Shown here: in pieces, positions 34,201-45,126 of the stretch | Layout: each line of letters begins with the position of its first letter | Position numbering within the stretch: position 1 is the first letter of the stretch | Assembly (NCBI GenBank): GCA_030272155.1 | Contig: CP126199.1 | Location: 62,001 to 126,000, forward strand | Reading direction: 5' to 3' | DNA: 64,000 nt | DNA from: Tetradesmus obliquus | Lineage: Eukaryota; Chlorophyta; Chlorophyceae; Sphaeropleales; Scenedesmaceae | The notes under the pieces: model-generated | The model's database searches: none | What the model was told of the DNA's origin: nothing | What the model saw: only the letters and a program-made list of their open reading frames with translations | Program-made: the position numbers and the translations under genes

Positions 34201-36186
34201 AGCGCGGCGCGCCGCGTCCTCGTAGCGCGGGCGGCCCGTGAGGCGGCTCAGCAGCCCAAACTCCAGCAGCAGCGTGCCCGCGCAGGCGGTGCAGGAGATG
34301 TTCTCACCCGGAAGCAGGCCCTGGTGGGGGCGGAAGGGGTGTGGGGGCCAGGGGGTGGAGAACAGCAGCGTCGTGTGGCGTAAGCACACAAAATCGACAC
34401 ACATATCTTGGATGTCCAAAGCAGCGGCTTTTGAAGTATGCGCATGCACGCTGCCCACACCCCACGCCACCAGTGCCGCGCTTCCTGCTTGCAGCAACCA
34501 CAGCTTACACTCGCTACCACAGCAACATCCAGCGCCACACGTGCTGGACACGTTGATCAGTGAATTAGAATCATACACCAGTGCCACACCTTCTGCAGGT
34601 ACACGTGCCCCAATCAGCAGCCCGCTAGGCGTGTCAAAATCTGTGGCATACACAGCAACTGTTGCTGCGCATATGCAGCACGCACACAGCTGCTGTCCTG
34701 CGTGCACTGCAACTGACAGCATCCCTGTACAGGCGCACCTTCTGCAGGTGCACGTGGCCGCCCGGCAGCCCGCTGGGTGTGTCGAATGCCGCCAGCAGCC
34801 TGTCACCCAGGTCCCCCGCCAGGCGCAGCAGCAGCCCATCATAGCCTGGGGCCAGGCCCGGGTCATCAGCCAGCAGCATGTGGCCGCTGAGCAGCCCGCC
34901 CAGCACGCGGATGGTGGTCTCAAACACGTGCACCTGTGGCACGCAATGCAGCAGATGCTTGGTCAGCAGTAGCTCAGCTGTTCAACAGGCGCCCAGCACG
35001 CGGTGAGTTACAGTAGCAGCTGGCTTTGGCCAGCAACAGCTCAGTGGCTCAACAAGGCGCCACCCACGCACATGGTACAACACCCTTTCCAGCACCCTGC
35101 CACACCAACCGCTGCTGGGTGGCTTCAACAGCTGCTGCTGCTGCTGCCGCCCCTGCTGCAGCTGCTGTTGTTTACCTTCCTGTTCTGGCAGCAGCCACCT
35201 TCACACTTTGCCACAGCTGTCCCCCACCCCTCAACCCACCCAGCCCACACCTTGACGTCCTTGTCAAAGCTGAGCACGCTGCGCAGCTGCTCCAGCGCCG
35301 CCACCACGTCACCCCTCCTGTTGAGCAGCAGCAGCATGTCCAGGCTGTCCACCAGCGTGAGCCCCAGGCCCCCCTGCCAGTCCTGGCCCCCGCAGCTGAC
35401 AGGCAGCAGGTTGTCCTGCAAGCAAAAGCAACAGCAGGCATCACAGGGACAATAACCAGGCCAGCGCAGCTGCGAGCGCGTACTGTGGGTTTGCAGGCGC
35501 TGGCCTGGGACACACACACAGCCTTGGCTGCTCCGCTGGTGCCTGATGCAGCTGCGAATGCAGCACTGAATCCAGTGACAATCGCCTGCCCCACCTTGGG
35601 GAAGGCGTGCTTCATGTATGATGAGAAGCCGTGGTCAAACATGTCCCAGGCCTGGCGGCGCAGCGCCTCCAGGCTGCTGGCGTTCACGTGGCGCCGCGTC
35701 TGCCACACCGCACGCACGCCCTTCACGCGCTCCTGCAGGACAGGTGCGAACATGATGATGTATGAAGCCAGCTGAGCAGCATCTGCTTTGTGATTCTGTG
35801 CTGGGAGCTGAGCTGGGTGCATGTGTTGCTGGTGCAGCAACAAGCAGGCATGCAGCTGCAATAGCTCTGTTTTGGGGGCGCAGCGCCTCCTCACAGCCGC
35901 TAGGCAGCAGGCAAAGCTGCCAAAAGATAAACGCCATTTAGCTTCAGCTATGGCACAGTTGCACTCTTGGACAGATCGAGAACTGAGCAGCCGATTCAAG
36001 TGGTGGTGGTTTCACTGCTGCTGCAGCAGCACAGCCTGTGCCAAGTAAGCCCTTCAAGCTCACCGCTGGTGTGAATGAAGGTGGCTGGACGGTTTGGGCA
36101 CTGCATAAGCCTGCCGTCTCCGACGAGTGGGCGCATCCGATCAGCAGCACGGCCAGCACCAGCACAACAGCCCTGCGTCGGTCCAT
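29548..36186 (-). CDS. EDEM3-like ER mannosidase-family protein (GH47) with PA domain
   Basis: Ten exons on the minus strand close in frame to 1271 residues: 36186-36064, 35732-35595, 35415-35251, 34933-34739, 34320-34066, 33797-33720, 33430-33304, 32936-32658, 32315-31619, 31306-29548. A signal peptide (MDRRRAVVLVLAVLLIG) precedes the GH47 domain at about 42-520. The domain keeps the acidic and Ca2+-site motifs: FETTIRVLGG, SDSYYEYLLK, NLRPEHIEST, ESYFLSETVKYLYL and STEGHLMP. Gln/Ser-rich spacers follow (poly-Q at about 520-600 and within exon 10). A protease-associated domain lies at about 1040-1160 (GAVAVVGRGRCSF, VGLVVMN). PA plus GH47 is the EDEM3 layout. The role is trimming or recognising N-glycan mannose on misfolded ER glycoproteins for ERAD. 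At 1271 aa it exceeds human EDEM3 (about 930), mainly through repeats. No HDEL-type ending is seen. Confidence 0.93.
31307..31336 (-). repeat. CTG tract (minus strand) before EDEM exon 10 acceptor
   Basis: CAG on the given strand, so CTG in the transcript. It lies directly upstream of the acceptor for the last exon. Confidence 0.8.
32355..32550 (-). repeat. 162-bp tandem copy of EDEM exon 8 end and donor
   Basis: The 3' end of exon 8 (HSRTACGYAPIRDVSTG, true donor at 32658) is copied in the next intron at 32497-32547, 162 bp away. The copy includes the CAG donor (CACAGGTGCGG) and keeps the reading frame of the coding part. The surrounding intron is also duplicated (GCTGCGCAAGCT, GCAAGCACAC). 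Confidence 0.88.
33431..33475 (-). repeat. CTG-type tract (minus strand) before EDEM exon 7 acceptor
   Basis: Interrupted CAG units on the given strand. In the transcript they read CTG immediately upstream of the acceptor at 33430. Confidence 0.75.
34585..34645 (-). repeat. Echo of EDEM exon 4 end and donor
   Basis: A copy of the last about 50 bases of exon 4 (FDTPSGLP.. and CTGCAGAAG before GT) lies 150 bp downstream in the intron, with its GTG donor retained. Small indels shift the frame after FDTPSGL, so it is unlikely to be a working exon. Confidence 0.85.
34960..35061 (-). repeat. 68-bp intronic tandem repeat in EDEM intron 3
   Basis: GCAGTAGCTCAGCTGTTCAA at about 34964 and its diverged copy about 68 bp on (ending CAACAAGGCGCC) form two adjacent units close to the acceptor of exon 4. 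Confidence 0.6.
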
Positions 36187-37111
36187 GCCTGCAGGCTCGG
36201 CCCGCTGCTATCACCTAACCGATCCCAGTTCAGCCATAGAAAAGTTATTTAGCATTTAGATTCTTGGGCACGAACGAGGAGCTGCCCAGTACAACAATTC
36301 GAGCACAGAGCTCTGTGGTGCGTGCAGGATGGTTCAGACAGCTGATGTTGTGACGGGAATGTAAGAAGCAATATAATTGATGTGTTGGTGAGGTTTTGGG
36401 GGGGACAGCAGAGTTCAGTTCGTACGGCCGGGGACTGAACCACAAGCAGTGGTTTGGACCAGCCCACACTACAGTTTTGACCATGCCAGACACATGCCAG
36501 CCTGTTACAAGGTGTCCAGATGTAAACAAAAACGATTTCGAGCAAATATGCAGGCACGGCATCTTAGAAGTGGTGCTGAGCTTGCAAGTCAGGTTCACGG
36601 CTGTTCATGCTGGTCACTGCTGGCACCTTGAAACCACAAGAATATACGAATGGTCTAAGCCTGTACTGTTCCTCAGTGCCATAGATGCGCGTTGGTGCTG
36701 AAGCTGTCTGCACCAGATCTCTGGCGGTGCATGCGTGCAATCGTTGCACAGCATTGACTCATTCAATGATGCCCAGCCTGGCAGCCAGTTGGTTCCGCCA
36801 CAGAGGCAAAGGCAAAGTTTGTCGCCAGTCAAACTTACGCCAAGCACCAATCAGCATACACGCAAAACTAGGCCGAGCGCTGTGATGCTGTGTGTCTGCT
36901 TCCAACATCTGCAGACACAGCCTGACGCTGTGCAGTGCCCCAAACCCTAGCTGCTCAAAATGACAGGGGCTGTCACGACGCAAAGCAACACCATTACATC
37001 TGCTGAACCTGTTGGGGGTGCTCTCATTCGTCTTGCTACTCGCCAACTGAATCTGTTGATCCACAGCTGCAGTGTTTAGTGGCAGACAGTGCTGCAAGGC
37101 CCTTGCACAGC
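36187..37111. promoter_or_regulatory. Divergent 5' flank of EDEM-like and isomerase genes
   Basis: 925 bp lie between the two divergent start codons and are AT-richer than the genes. No exon is supported. It should contain both promoters. Confidence 0.4.
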
Positions 37112-37391
37112 ATGCAGTTCAACTTTCAGCCTGGCTTCACTGCTGTCAACGTGGGCTGGGATGAAGCGACGGGCTGCATCGGACACATCGTACTCAACCG
37201 ACCGAACAAGAGCAATGCATTCAACTCGGCCATTTGGCGGGAGTTCCCGGCCGTGAGTGTCGAGCGAGGCCAGGCTTGCCTTGCTGACGCAGCTGCCCGA
37301 CAGTGCCTGACCTCACGTGCTTGTTCGCAGGCTGTGCGCCTACTACAACAACGGGAGGAGATCAGGGTGGTGAGGCATGCAGCAGTGACAT

Positions 37392-37457
<66 letters not shown>

Positions 37458-40003
37458 CCGCAGCATCTTGGAAGCAACCGCATGTCCTGGAAATTATGCT
37501 GCATTTTGGTCTGTGCGATAGCTGTGAACATGCTGCATTTGGGGCGCGTCTGCACCAACAGTGGTAGTACTTTCAACCCACCACTGCAACATACCACTGC
37601 CCATCTCCCCGCTTTCTCTTTGCTCTCTTCTGCTGGTGCTGCTGCTGCTGCTGCTGCCGCTGCTGCTGCTGCCGCTGCTGCTGCTGCTTCTCCTGTGTGA
37701 TGCGCATCATTGCAGCTGGTCATCTCCGCTGCTGGCAAGAACTTCTGTGCAGGGCTGGACCTGTCCTACCTGAGCGACACCTTCGGCTCCAAGATGCAGC
37801 CCAGCAGCAGCAGCAGCAGCAGCAGCAGCTGCCCTGCCCGCATGCGCTACACGTTCCGGCAAGACATACTGCAGATGCAGGTGAGCCAGGCTCGGCAGGG
37901 ACTGTGCCGCCATGTTGGGAAGGTGATTAGCATCTGTAGCAGCTGCCCATATGCTTTGTGAGCAGCATGCACGCCAGGCAAACATGTAGCTGTCATCACT
38001 TTGACTGTCCTCCTTACCCTCTGTGTACGTTGAAACATTCTGTGTCCTGCTGCTGCTGACCCTGCTGCTGCTGACCCTGCTGCTGCTGACCCTCCTGCTG
38101 CTGCTGCTGCTGCAGGAGGCGTTCACTGTGCTGGAGCAGTGCCGCTTCCCAGTCATTGTTGCTGTGCAAGGTGCGGGGCAGGCTGCTGCCATGCCATGCG
38201 TGGACAGCATGCACAACCCCATGGCCTGGCTGCAGCAGCAGTAGTCTGACAGGCTGCACCGCAGCAACAGCCAGCAACAGCTGTAGGTGTGGGTGCATGC
38301 AGAATGCAGCCACAGTGACGCATGGCCTCTGCACCACAGAGCAGCAGCACCTGCAGGGCCCTGGACTGTGCCTCCGTACAACACAAATGCGGGTGTCTGC
38401 AGCAGTCACAGCAGCTGCTGTTCTTGCCCCGTTGCTGCCCACTGCTGTGTGCTGTGTGCCTCCCAACAACAGGCGCGTGTGTGGGTGCTGGCGTGGACCT
38501 CATCACAGCGGCAGACCTGCGCTACTGCAGCCAGGACGCATACTTCAGCGTCAAGGTGGGCGCTGACAGCTGGCAGCAGCGGGCAACATCAGCAGCAGCA
38601 GCACGTAGACAGCTGCTGTGGAGCCTGCTTACACAGGCGAGATGTGGCTCATGTCTTCAATTGCAATAGCAGCGACAAGGCAGCTGTGCACATCTACGCC
38701 TGCTGCTGCTGCTGCTGCTGCTGCAGGAGGTGGACCTGGCCATCACTGCCGACCTGGGCACACTGCAACGGCTGCCCAGCATCATAGGCCATGGTGCACA
38801 GCGCAGCACGGCCCCGCAGTGCAGCATATGCGCAGCGCAGCGCAGCACATGCACACAGCAGCGCAGCACATGCACACAGCAGCGCAGCGCATGCACAGCA
38901 CAATCGGCTGATGTGATAGATCGCAGGCCTGCTGCTGTCCTGCAGCTTGATCACTGGTCGCTTGCCAGCACAGCAGCCATGCGCATGCCTTGGCCTAGTG
39001 CTGCCTGGGCCTAGTGCTGCCTTGGCCTAGTGCGCATGCCTTGGCCTAGTGCTGCCTTGGCCTAGTGCGCATGCCTTGGCCTAGTGCTGCCTGGGCCTAG
39101 TGCGCATGCCTTGGCCTAGTGCTGCCTGGGCCCTCTTGTGCTGCATCCATTCTTGCGACGTAACCCGCCTTCTTGCCAAAAATGCAGCTCCCATGCAGCT
39201 AGCAGCACAGTTGGCGTGTAACAGCCACCTGCGCATGTTGCAGCACCATGTGTCGAGCATGCAGATCTTACCACGTGCCACATGGTGTCTTTTTGTTCAT
39301 CTCACCTCACCTTTCCTGCAGGCGCTGCAGCCGAGCTGGCGCTGACGGCCCGGGAGCTGCCCGCTGCTGAGGCTGCGCTGCTGGGCCTGGTCAGTAAGGC
39401 CTACAGCAGCACCCCTGAGCTGATGGAAGCAGTGATGCAACTGGCTGCGCAGATCGCTGCCAAGAGCCCGCTGGCTGTGGCGGGCACCAAGGCGGTGCTG
39501 CTGCACACGAGGTGGGCAGGCACATGCAGCGGTGCGGGTTTGGAGTTGCTGGTGTGGGATGGTGTTTGGCTGGTTGGTCAGTGGCAGAGCCAACAGCAGC
39601 AGCTGCTGCCGCCAAGCAAAGGCTCCAGAGCATTCAGCACCCACAGTGTGCACCGGACATGTGGTCCTATGATCTAAGTGCTGCAGGTCAACACACTGTG
39701 TGCTGCTAACACCAATAAGGATGCCACTTATATTGAAGCGCCCTCGGCTCCTGCGTGCCTGTACCGCATGCACATGCTGAGGGTGCTGCGCCTTTTGTGC
39801 GCTGCATGCGCCTGCCTGAATGCCCAACTGCCCTGCACACGCTGGCTGTGTCCTGCAGGGACCACGGTGCTGCTGGTGGGGGCGTGGCGGGCGGCCTGGC
39901 CCACGTGGCGCTATGGAACAGTGCGTTCCTGCTGTCAGGCGACATGCAGGAGCTGCTGGCGGCACGGCAGGCACGGCGGCAGCCACTGTTCTCCAAGCTG
40001 TAG
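37112..40003 (+). CDS. DCI1: Peroxisomal delta(3,5)-delta(2,4)-dienoyl-CoA isomerase
   Basis: Eight exons close in frame to 293 residues: 37112-37252, 37331-37366, 37716-37880, 38116-38170, 38473-38555, 38727-38793, 39322-39511, 39859-40003. It aligns along its length with plant DCI1 (about 278 aa). Landmarks include IVLNRPNKSNAFNS, AAGKNFCAGLDLSYL, VIVAVQGACVGAGVDLITA, DLRYCSQDAYFSVKEVDLAI and TADLGTLQRLPSIIG. The three acidic residues of the family are present (GVDL, KEVD and TADLGT). The C-terminal tripeptide SKL is a classic PTS1. The enzyme isomerises 3,5-dienoyl-CoA during peroxisomal beta-oxidation of unsaturated fatty acids with odd-numbered double bonds. An AGC run after GSKMQP adds about ten Ser, where plant relatives also have a Ser-rich loop. 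The start is the first ATG in the open frame. Confidence 0.94.
37393..37455 (+). repeat. CAG tract (about 21 units) in isomerase intron 2
   Basis: It begins 26 bases after the donor. The same intron has an interrupted CTG tract at about 37637-37690. Confidence 0.9.
37637..37690 (+). repeat. Interrupted CTG tract in isomerase intron 2
   Basis: CTG/CCG triplets complementary to the CAG tract 180 bp upstream in the same intron. The acceptor is at 37715. Confidence 0.85.
38040..38115 (+). repeat. CTGCTGCTGACC repeat and CTG tract before exon 4
   Basis: Three or four 15-bp units of CTGCTGCTGACCCTG, then pure CTG up to the acceptor at 38115. Confidence 0.85.
38830..38899 (+). repeat. 21-bp tandem repeats in isomerase intron 6
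   Basis: Three units of about CAGCGCAGCACATGCACACA. Confidence 0.8.
38981..39131 (+). repeat. Minisatellite of GCCTTGGCCTAGTGCTG units
   Basis: About eight 16-21-bp units with TTGG/TGGG variants in the same intron. They are arranged in a higher-order pattern with GCGCAT linkers. Confidence 0.88.
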
Positions 40004-40342
40004 GTTGCAGCGGTTGCTGCCAGGCGCATGTGTACAGTATGGGCTAGCATGGCACTGATTTTTCGGATGTTCCTGGTGTTCTTCTGTTGTTAACCTTGGT
40101 CTGGGAATGGGGTTGAGCCTGAGCTGTTTTGGTAAAGGCTGCACGCGTGTTTGAGCGGCAGGTAGGGCAGGGCGCTGAATGGCATAAAGCCTGGACGGCC
40201 AGCATTGGTCGTTGTTGTGGTTATTGCGTTACTCAGGGGCCCCGTGATGCAAGTGTTCCCAGGAAGTTGAAGGGTCACCAACTACTAGGGTTGTGTAGGT
40301 AGGTGGTGTAACCATCCAGTGGTCGCTGTCATCCTCAGCACT
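40004..40342. other. 3' flank of isomerase gene
   Basis: No coding exon is seen. It leads into the 439-bp tandem units. Confidence 0.4.
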
Positions 40343-41220
40343 ACTAGCAGTTTCCCGTGACTACGTCACTCCTATCTAGTAAGGATGGGAGGCACCCGTG
40401 CTTGCTGGTGCTGTCCTCAAGGCAGCAACTGCAACACCTGCAATCTTAGCAGCCACCCATGATCATCCCTATCCCGTTCGCTTTTCGCTGAAAGTAATAT
40501 TCTCACGCCATCGCTTTTCAGATATTGTTGCTTCACTGCCTGCTGTTTCTGCTGTAGCCCGTGATGTTTTGCATAGCACCCCAGCAACAGAACACCGCTG
40601 CACCCAGCCCACGGCTTCGAAACGACTTCACATGTCTACACTAACTTTTATCTGTTGCTCTCGCGCCTTCGTTTGCGTCCTCTGCACTTTTTCGGATCGC
40701 CCTGGGGTTCAAGGGCCAGGTCCTAAGCCAGGCTTCTGACTGACGGACTGACGGACTGACCGTATTTCTTTCTAGTAATGGACTAGCAGTTTCCCGTGAC
40801 TACGTCACTCCTATCTAGTAATGATGGGAGGCACCCGTGCTTGCTGGTGCTGTCCTCAAGGCAGCAACTGCAACACCTGCAGTCTTAGCAGCCACCCATG
40901 ATCATCCCTATCCCGTCCGCCTTTCGCTGAAAGTTATATTCTCACGCCATCGCTTCGTTGCTTCACTGCCTGCTGTTCCTGCTGTAGCCCGTGATGTTTT
41001 GAAGTAGCACCCCGCAACAGAACACCGCTGCACCCAGCCCACGGCTTCGAAACGACTTCACATGTCTACACTGACTTTTATCTGTTGCTCTCGCGCCTTC
41101 GTTTGCGTCCTCTGCACTTTTTCGGATCGCCCTGGGGTTCAAGGGCCAGGTCCTAAGCCAGGCTTCTGACGGACTGACGGACGGACTGACGGACGGACAC
41201 TATTTTTTTCTAGTAGTGGA
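40343..41220. repeat. Two tandem 439-bp units, possible mobile-element remnant
   Basis: Copy A (40343-40781) and copy B (40782-about 41220) are direct, adjacent and nearly identical, with small indels such as a shortened CGCTTTTCAGATATTGTTGC in B. Each ends with a GACTGACG-type short repeat, then a T-rich stretch and CTAGTARTGGA. A box-B-like GGGTTCAAGGGCC lies near the end. No protein is encoded. The short-repeat tail and T-run are reminiscent of non-LTR/SINE 3' ends, but I cannot name a family. Confidence 0.85.
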
Positions 41221-41307
41221 TTTCGCGCGTTCGCCACAAATGATGAAGCCGGATCTTTACGTCGTCCTTGTAAAACCCAAGTAGCTAAGGCTCGGGATCT
41301 TCCAAAT

Positions 41308-42856
41308 ATGCAGCAGATGCCGAAGATGCAACACTCAACATCTGCTGCACCCCCTACTGCGACTCCGATTCCCTGCCATTGCATAATCAAACTCGGTGGA
41401 TCTGCAATCACCAAGAAAAATAAGTTCGAAACGTTGAAGGAGGACGTGCTGCGGCAGGTGTGCAGCAGCATCAAGCAGCACCACAGCACAGCACCAGGCG
41501 GGATCGTACTGGTGAGCACACTCAGGCAGCCAAATTTGGGTGAGGTATTTGAAACCGTATGTGTCATTATATGCATAAAAGCCCTGTGCACCAATGGGAG
41601 CAGGTTGCTGCTTGTCACCCGCCGACACAGCAGCGGCAACCTGCTCCCCAAGCCACATGCAACGCCACCTGCAGGTACATGGTGCCGGCTCATTCGGGCA
41701 CTTCCAAGCCAGCCACTACGGCGTGGCACGTGGCGGACACGACCCAGCAGCAGCAGTCCGGGGCTTTGTAGAAACCCGGCGCTCCGTCACGCAGCTAAAC
41801 CATGCAGTGGTGTCAGCGCTGGTTGATGCGGGTGTGCCTGCTGTGGGCCTGTCACCCTGCGGCACTTGGAGCTGCAGCGGCAGGCAGCTGCAGGATGCCT
41901 CACCAGGCATCGCCGCAGTGCAGGCTGCTCTGCAGCACGGCCTGGTGAGCAGTGTGGGGATGACCACCAGCCCATGCGCTGCTGTGCACACATGCTACAC
42001 ATATTCCTGCGCTCAGCAGTCGCCCGGCGCGCAGCTGCAACCGCACCAATCCAAGCTCCGACTGCTGCTGCAGCTTCTGCAGTACAGCAGGGCGTGCACG
42101 CTGCGCATGGCATCTGCCGTGCCTCGTCCTCAGCACTGTGCATGTGTCATCCTGCCGGCCTGCCTCTCACAGCATCTTCGTTGCCGCTGCTGCCCTCCGC
42201 TGCTGCCCTGCCCTCATGCCTCCCGCCATCATCACCATCAACTGCACATTGCATTGCCCCAGCAGGTGCCTGTGCTGCATGGCGACTGCGTATTCGATGC
42301 CACCCTGGGCGTGACCATCCTCAGTGGTGACGCCATTCTGCGGGCGCTGGCAGCAGCGCTGCGCCCGGCCTACTGCGTGTTCCTTGCTGACGTGGCAGGG
42401 CTGCTGACGCAGCCCCCGCAGCAGCCAGGGGCGCGCCTAATACCAGCTGTAGAGGTGGCACCAGACGGCTCTTGGAGTGTGGCAGCAGCAGCAGCAGCAG
42501 CAGCTAGTCCGGAGGCAGGAGGCAGCAGTGCAGCTGGAAATGATAGCAGCAGCAGCAGCAGTAAAACGCGCATGGCTGTGCAGCTGACTGCAGCGGCGCA
42601 TGACACCACTGGTGGCATTGCTGCCAAGGTGGAGGAGGCAGCGGGTGTGGTGCTGGGAGGCTGCCCTGTGGTCATTGCGCAGGCAGGCACTGCGTCAGGC
42701 GCAGCGGCAGTGCTGCACGGGCCGAATTCTTTTGCGGCAAGCAGCGGCGGCAGCAGCAGCGGCGCAGCAGCAGGCGGAGAGGCGCTGCAGGGCACAGTGA
42801 TCAGGCTGACTGCTGCTGCTGCTGCTGGCAAGGGCGGTAATCAAGCCAATGTCTGA
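41308..42856 (+). CDS. IPK: Isopentenyl phosphate kinase
   Basis: Three exons (41308-41511, 41675-41944, 42266-42856) close in frame to 354 residues. The amino acid kinase fold is clear: IIKLGGSAIT (phosphate loop), GGIVLVHGAGSFGHF with the catalytic His, GFVETRRSVTQLN, AGVPAVGLSPCGTW, VPVLHGDCVFD, GVTILSGDAI and FLADVAGLL. This His-containing HGAGSFGH pattern is specific to IPK. The enzyme phosphorylates isopentenyl phosphate to IPP in the cytosol, feeding isoprenoid synthesis. Ala/Ser-rich inserts lengthen the C-terminal half (about 260 aa in archaea). ATG at 41308 is used; ATG at 41326 is possible. The gene starts only about 90 bases after a 439-bp tandem repeat. Confidence 0.9.
41595..41648 (+). 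repeat. Inverted repeat in IPK intron 1
   Basis: GGGAGCAGGTTGC and its reverse complement GCAACCTGCTCCC form 13-bp perfect arms with a loop of about 27 bases. Confidence 0.85.
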
Positions 42857-45126
42857 GCTGTGTGGGGGTGTCACCTTGGTGACAACTGGGCTGCATGCGG
42901 TAAGCTGCAGCTGATGTCAGCAGGGCTGGCAGCCCCATTCTGTGATGGAACAGCAGCCGAGCCAACGTGCTGTGTTGCAGTCTGTGGCACAGCCGCGCCT
43001 GCATTGCCAGCACACATCTGCTGCTGTGCTGCTGCTGTCAGGCTCGTCCATGGGCAGCTGTTGGCACACTACTACATGCCTACCGTAGCTGCACACCTTT
43101 GCGTGAAACAGGTGCCATGATGCACTGCACCACGCCTGTGCTGCTGCTGCTGCTGCTGCTGTCGCTGCAGGCATCTGTTCACCTGAGCTGTGTTGCACGT
43201 GATCAGCAACGCAGCTGGGGCAGTGTGTAGCAGCACTGTCCTGGCAGGTGGGCTGTGTAATGTGCTCAGATTAGTGTGCTCTAGGGTAGTCTCAGGCGCC
43301 TGACTGGAGCAAGTGGTCAAATGCCGGTCTGTGTCAAACACCGACTGCACAACAGCTGCTACAGCCGCTACAGCCAGCAGCTGGCTGCATCATGGGCAGT
43401 GATGCAGCATGCTGCGCGGGCTCCCAGCTGCAGCTTCGTCATCAACGTTGCTACTCGCGAAATGGCAGCGAGCCTGTCAGCTTTCAGAGAATGGCACTGT
43501 ATTTGTGCGTGCTCTGCCTAGGCACGTCCCTCCTGACACGCTGTGTATCGCATGGCCTGCTGCCTGCCTGCAGGAATGCAACGATCAGCAGTGTTGCTGG
43601 CACCTGCCAGGTGCGGCTTCACAGCCCTGGCTGGCCAGCTTGCAGCGCGTTGCGCGGTTCACGAGCGACTGGCAGAGGTGTGGGCAGCCGTCATCATGGC
43701 ACGATGCCAGGCAATTGGCATGTGGTGCCGGCCAGGAGGGCCAGCTGTGCAGATGTTGTTTGACTGCGGCACTGGAGCAGGTTGCTCAGGTCACCACACG
43801 GTGTGGCCAGCAGTGCAGTGGCCTGGACCACAGTGCTGCCGACTGCGCTGCACCAAGGCCACAGCATGCAGTGTTGCTGCACTCAGTGCTGTCTGATATT
43901 TTGTTTTGTTACCAGGGGGGACGGAATCCTACTGGCTCGCTACCACAGCACAATTGCGCAAGCCCAATTGTCGGGAGCGGGAGGCAGTGCCTCACCAGCA
44001 GAACACGTCACAACACCCTATACAGGAGGTGCCCAGCGCCCGGACCAAAGAAAAAGGCGGGGGAGTTGAACAGTGCCGTCTGATTGGCGTTCACAGTGTT
44101 TGGCTGGCGACCTCTGAATCTGTAACATGAATTCTCCCAGCACTGTGAGGAGTGTTACCAAGATGGAGCATGCACGTGCAGCCGCCAGCCCAGATGTTGC
44201 ACTGCGGCCGCTTCTGCACAGCTTACTCAGCAGTGCTGTTCAACCAAACAACCGTTGTACGCGGCGTACATCTCGAGTTAGTGACGGCATACGCCATACC
44301 CAGTCTGTGAAGGTGCTGTCACACGGTGAAGCATGGCAGTTGTCAAGCAGCCATGCATGCAGTTGTGTGATGGTACGACTGTATGAGATCATCAGCTCTG
44401 ATCAGCAGCTCCTGCAGCAGCTGTCACAGGGTGTGTGGGCTGAGTCAGCCCACACACATACACACCAAAATGATGACAGGTGTGCGAGCACATGATCACG
44501 TGCTGTGCACAGCTGCGACAAATGCCTAGCAGCAACAGCACGCTGACACTCTAAAACGTGAGTACATTTGGCATTGCCCTGGCAGCGACTGCCGTGCCGC
44601 ACATGCCGCATAGCTTATCCAATCTATGACATCACATGACAATCTATGATATCATGATGATAACGAACAAGGCAGACTTTGTGCAATGGAGCAAGTGCGC
44701 CGTAGTCTAGCCCCCTCTTGCCAGCAACGTGGCCAATGCACTGGAGGTGTGCCGAGGCATGGAGCATCCTCAAACATGCAGCATCTGCTGCTGTGAACCC
44801 CAGAAGTGCAAGAGCACCGTTGATATGAAGCTGCACGCTGTCTTGTGGCACAACCAGGCCATCACACAGCATGTGTGCAGCAGATCCGTGGCGCTGTGAC
44901 GGTTAGCAACGTTGTTCAAGAAACCATGGTGCAACTCAACTAGAGGACACCTAGATGACAGCACGGTTCAACTCAGCTATCAGTGACCTGGAGTCTGCGC
45001 CGCATGTGTGGCTGTACAATCGGCACAGGCCATCACAGCCACACCGTTGGCTCTGGCTCTGAGCCGGCATTGCCGCCACACCACGCCATGCACGGCCACA
45101 GCAGTAGGCAGCATAGCTGGCAATGG
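42857..45126. other. Intergenic region between convergent genes
   Basis: About 2.3 kb with no supported exon. A TGTAA occurs at 43256-43260, 400 bases past the IPK stop. A perfect 27-base palindrome lies at 44431-44457. Confidence 0.45.
44431..44457. repeat. Perfect 27-base palindrome centred on TGAGTCA
   Basis: GTGTGTGGGCTGA, a central G, then the reverse complement TCAGCCCACACAC. It could form a cruciform or hairpin. The centre matches a bZIP/AP-1-type site. Its function is unknown. Confidence 0.9.

Noticed and set aside
43409..44083. Rightward 224-codon open frame after IPK
   Set aside because: No domain, Cys/Gln-rich random composition, and no sign of exon structure.
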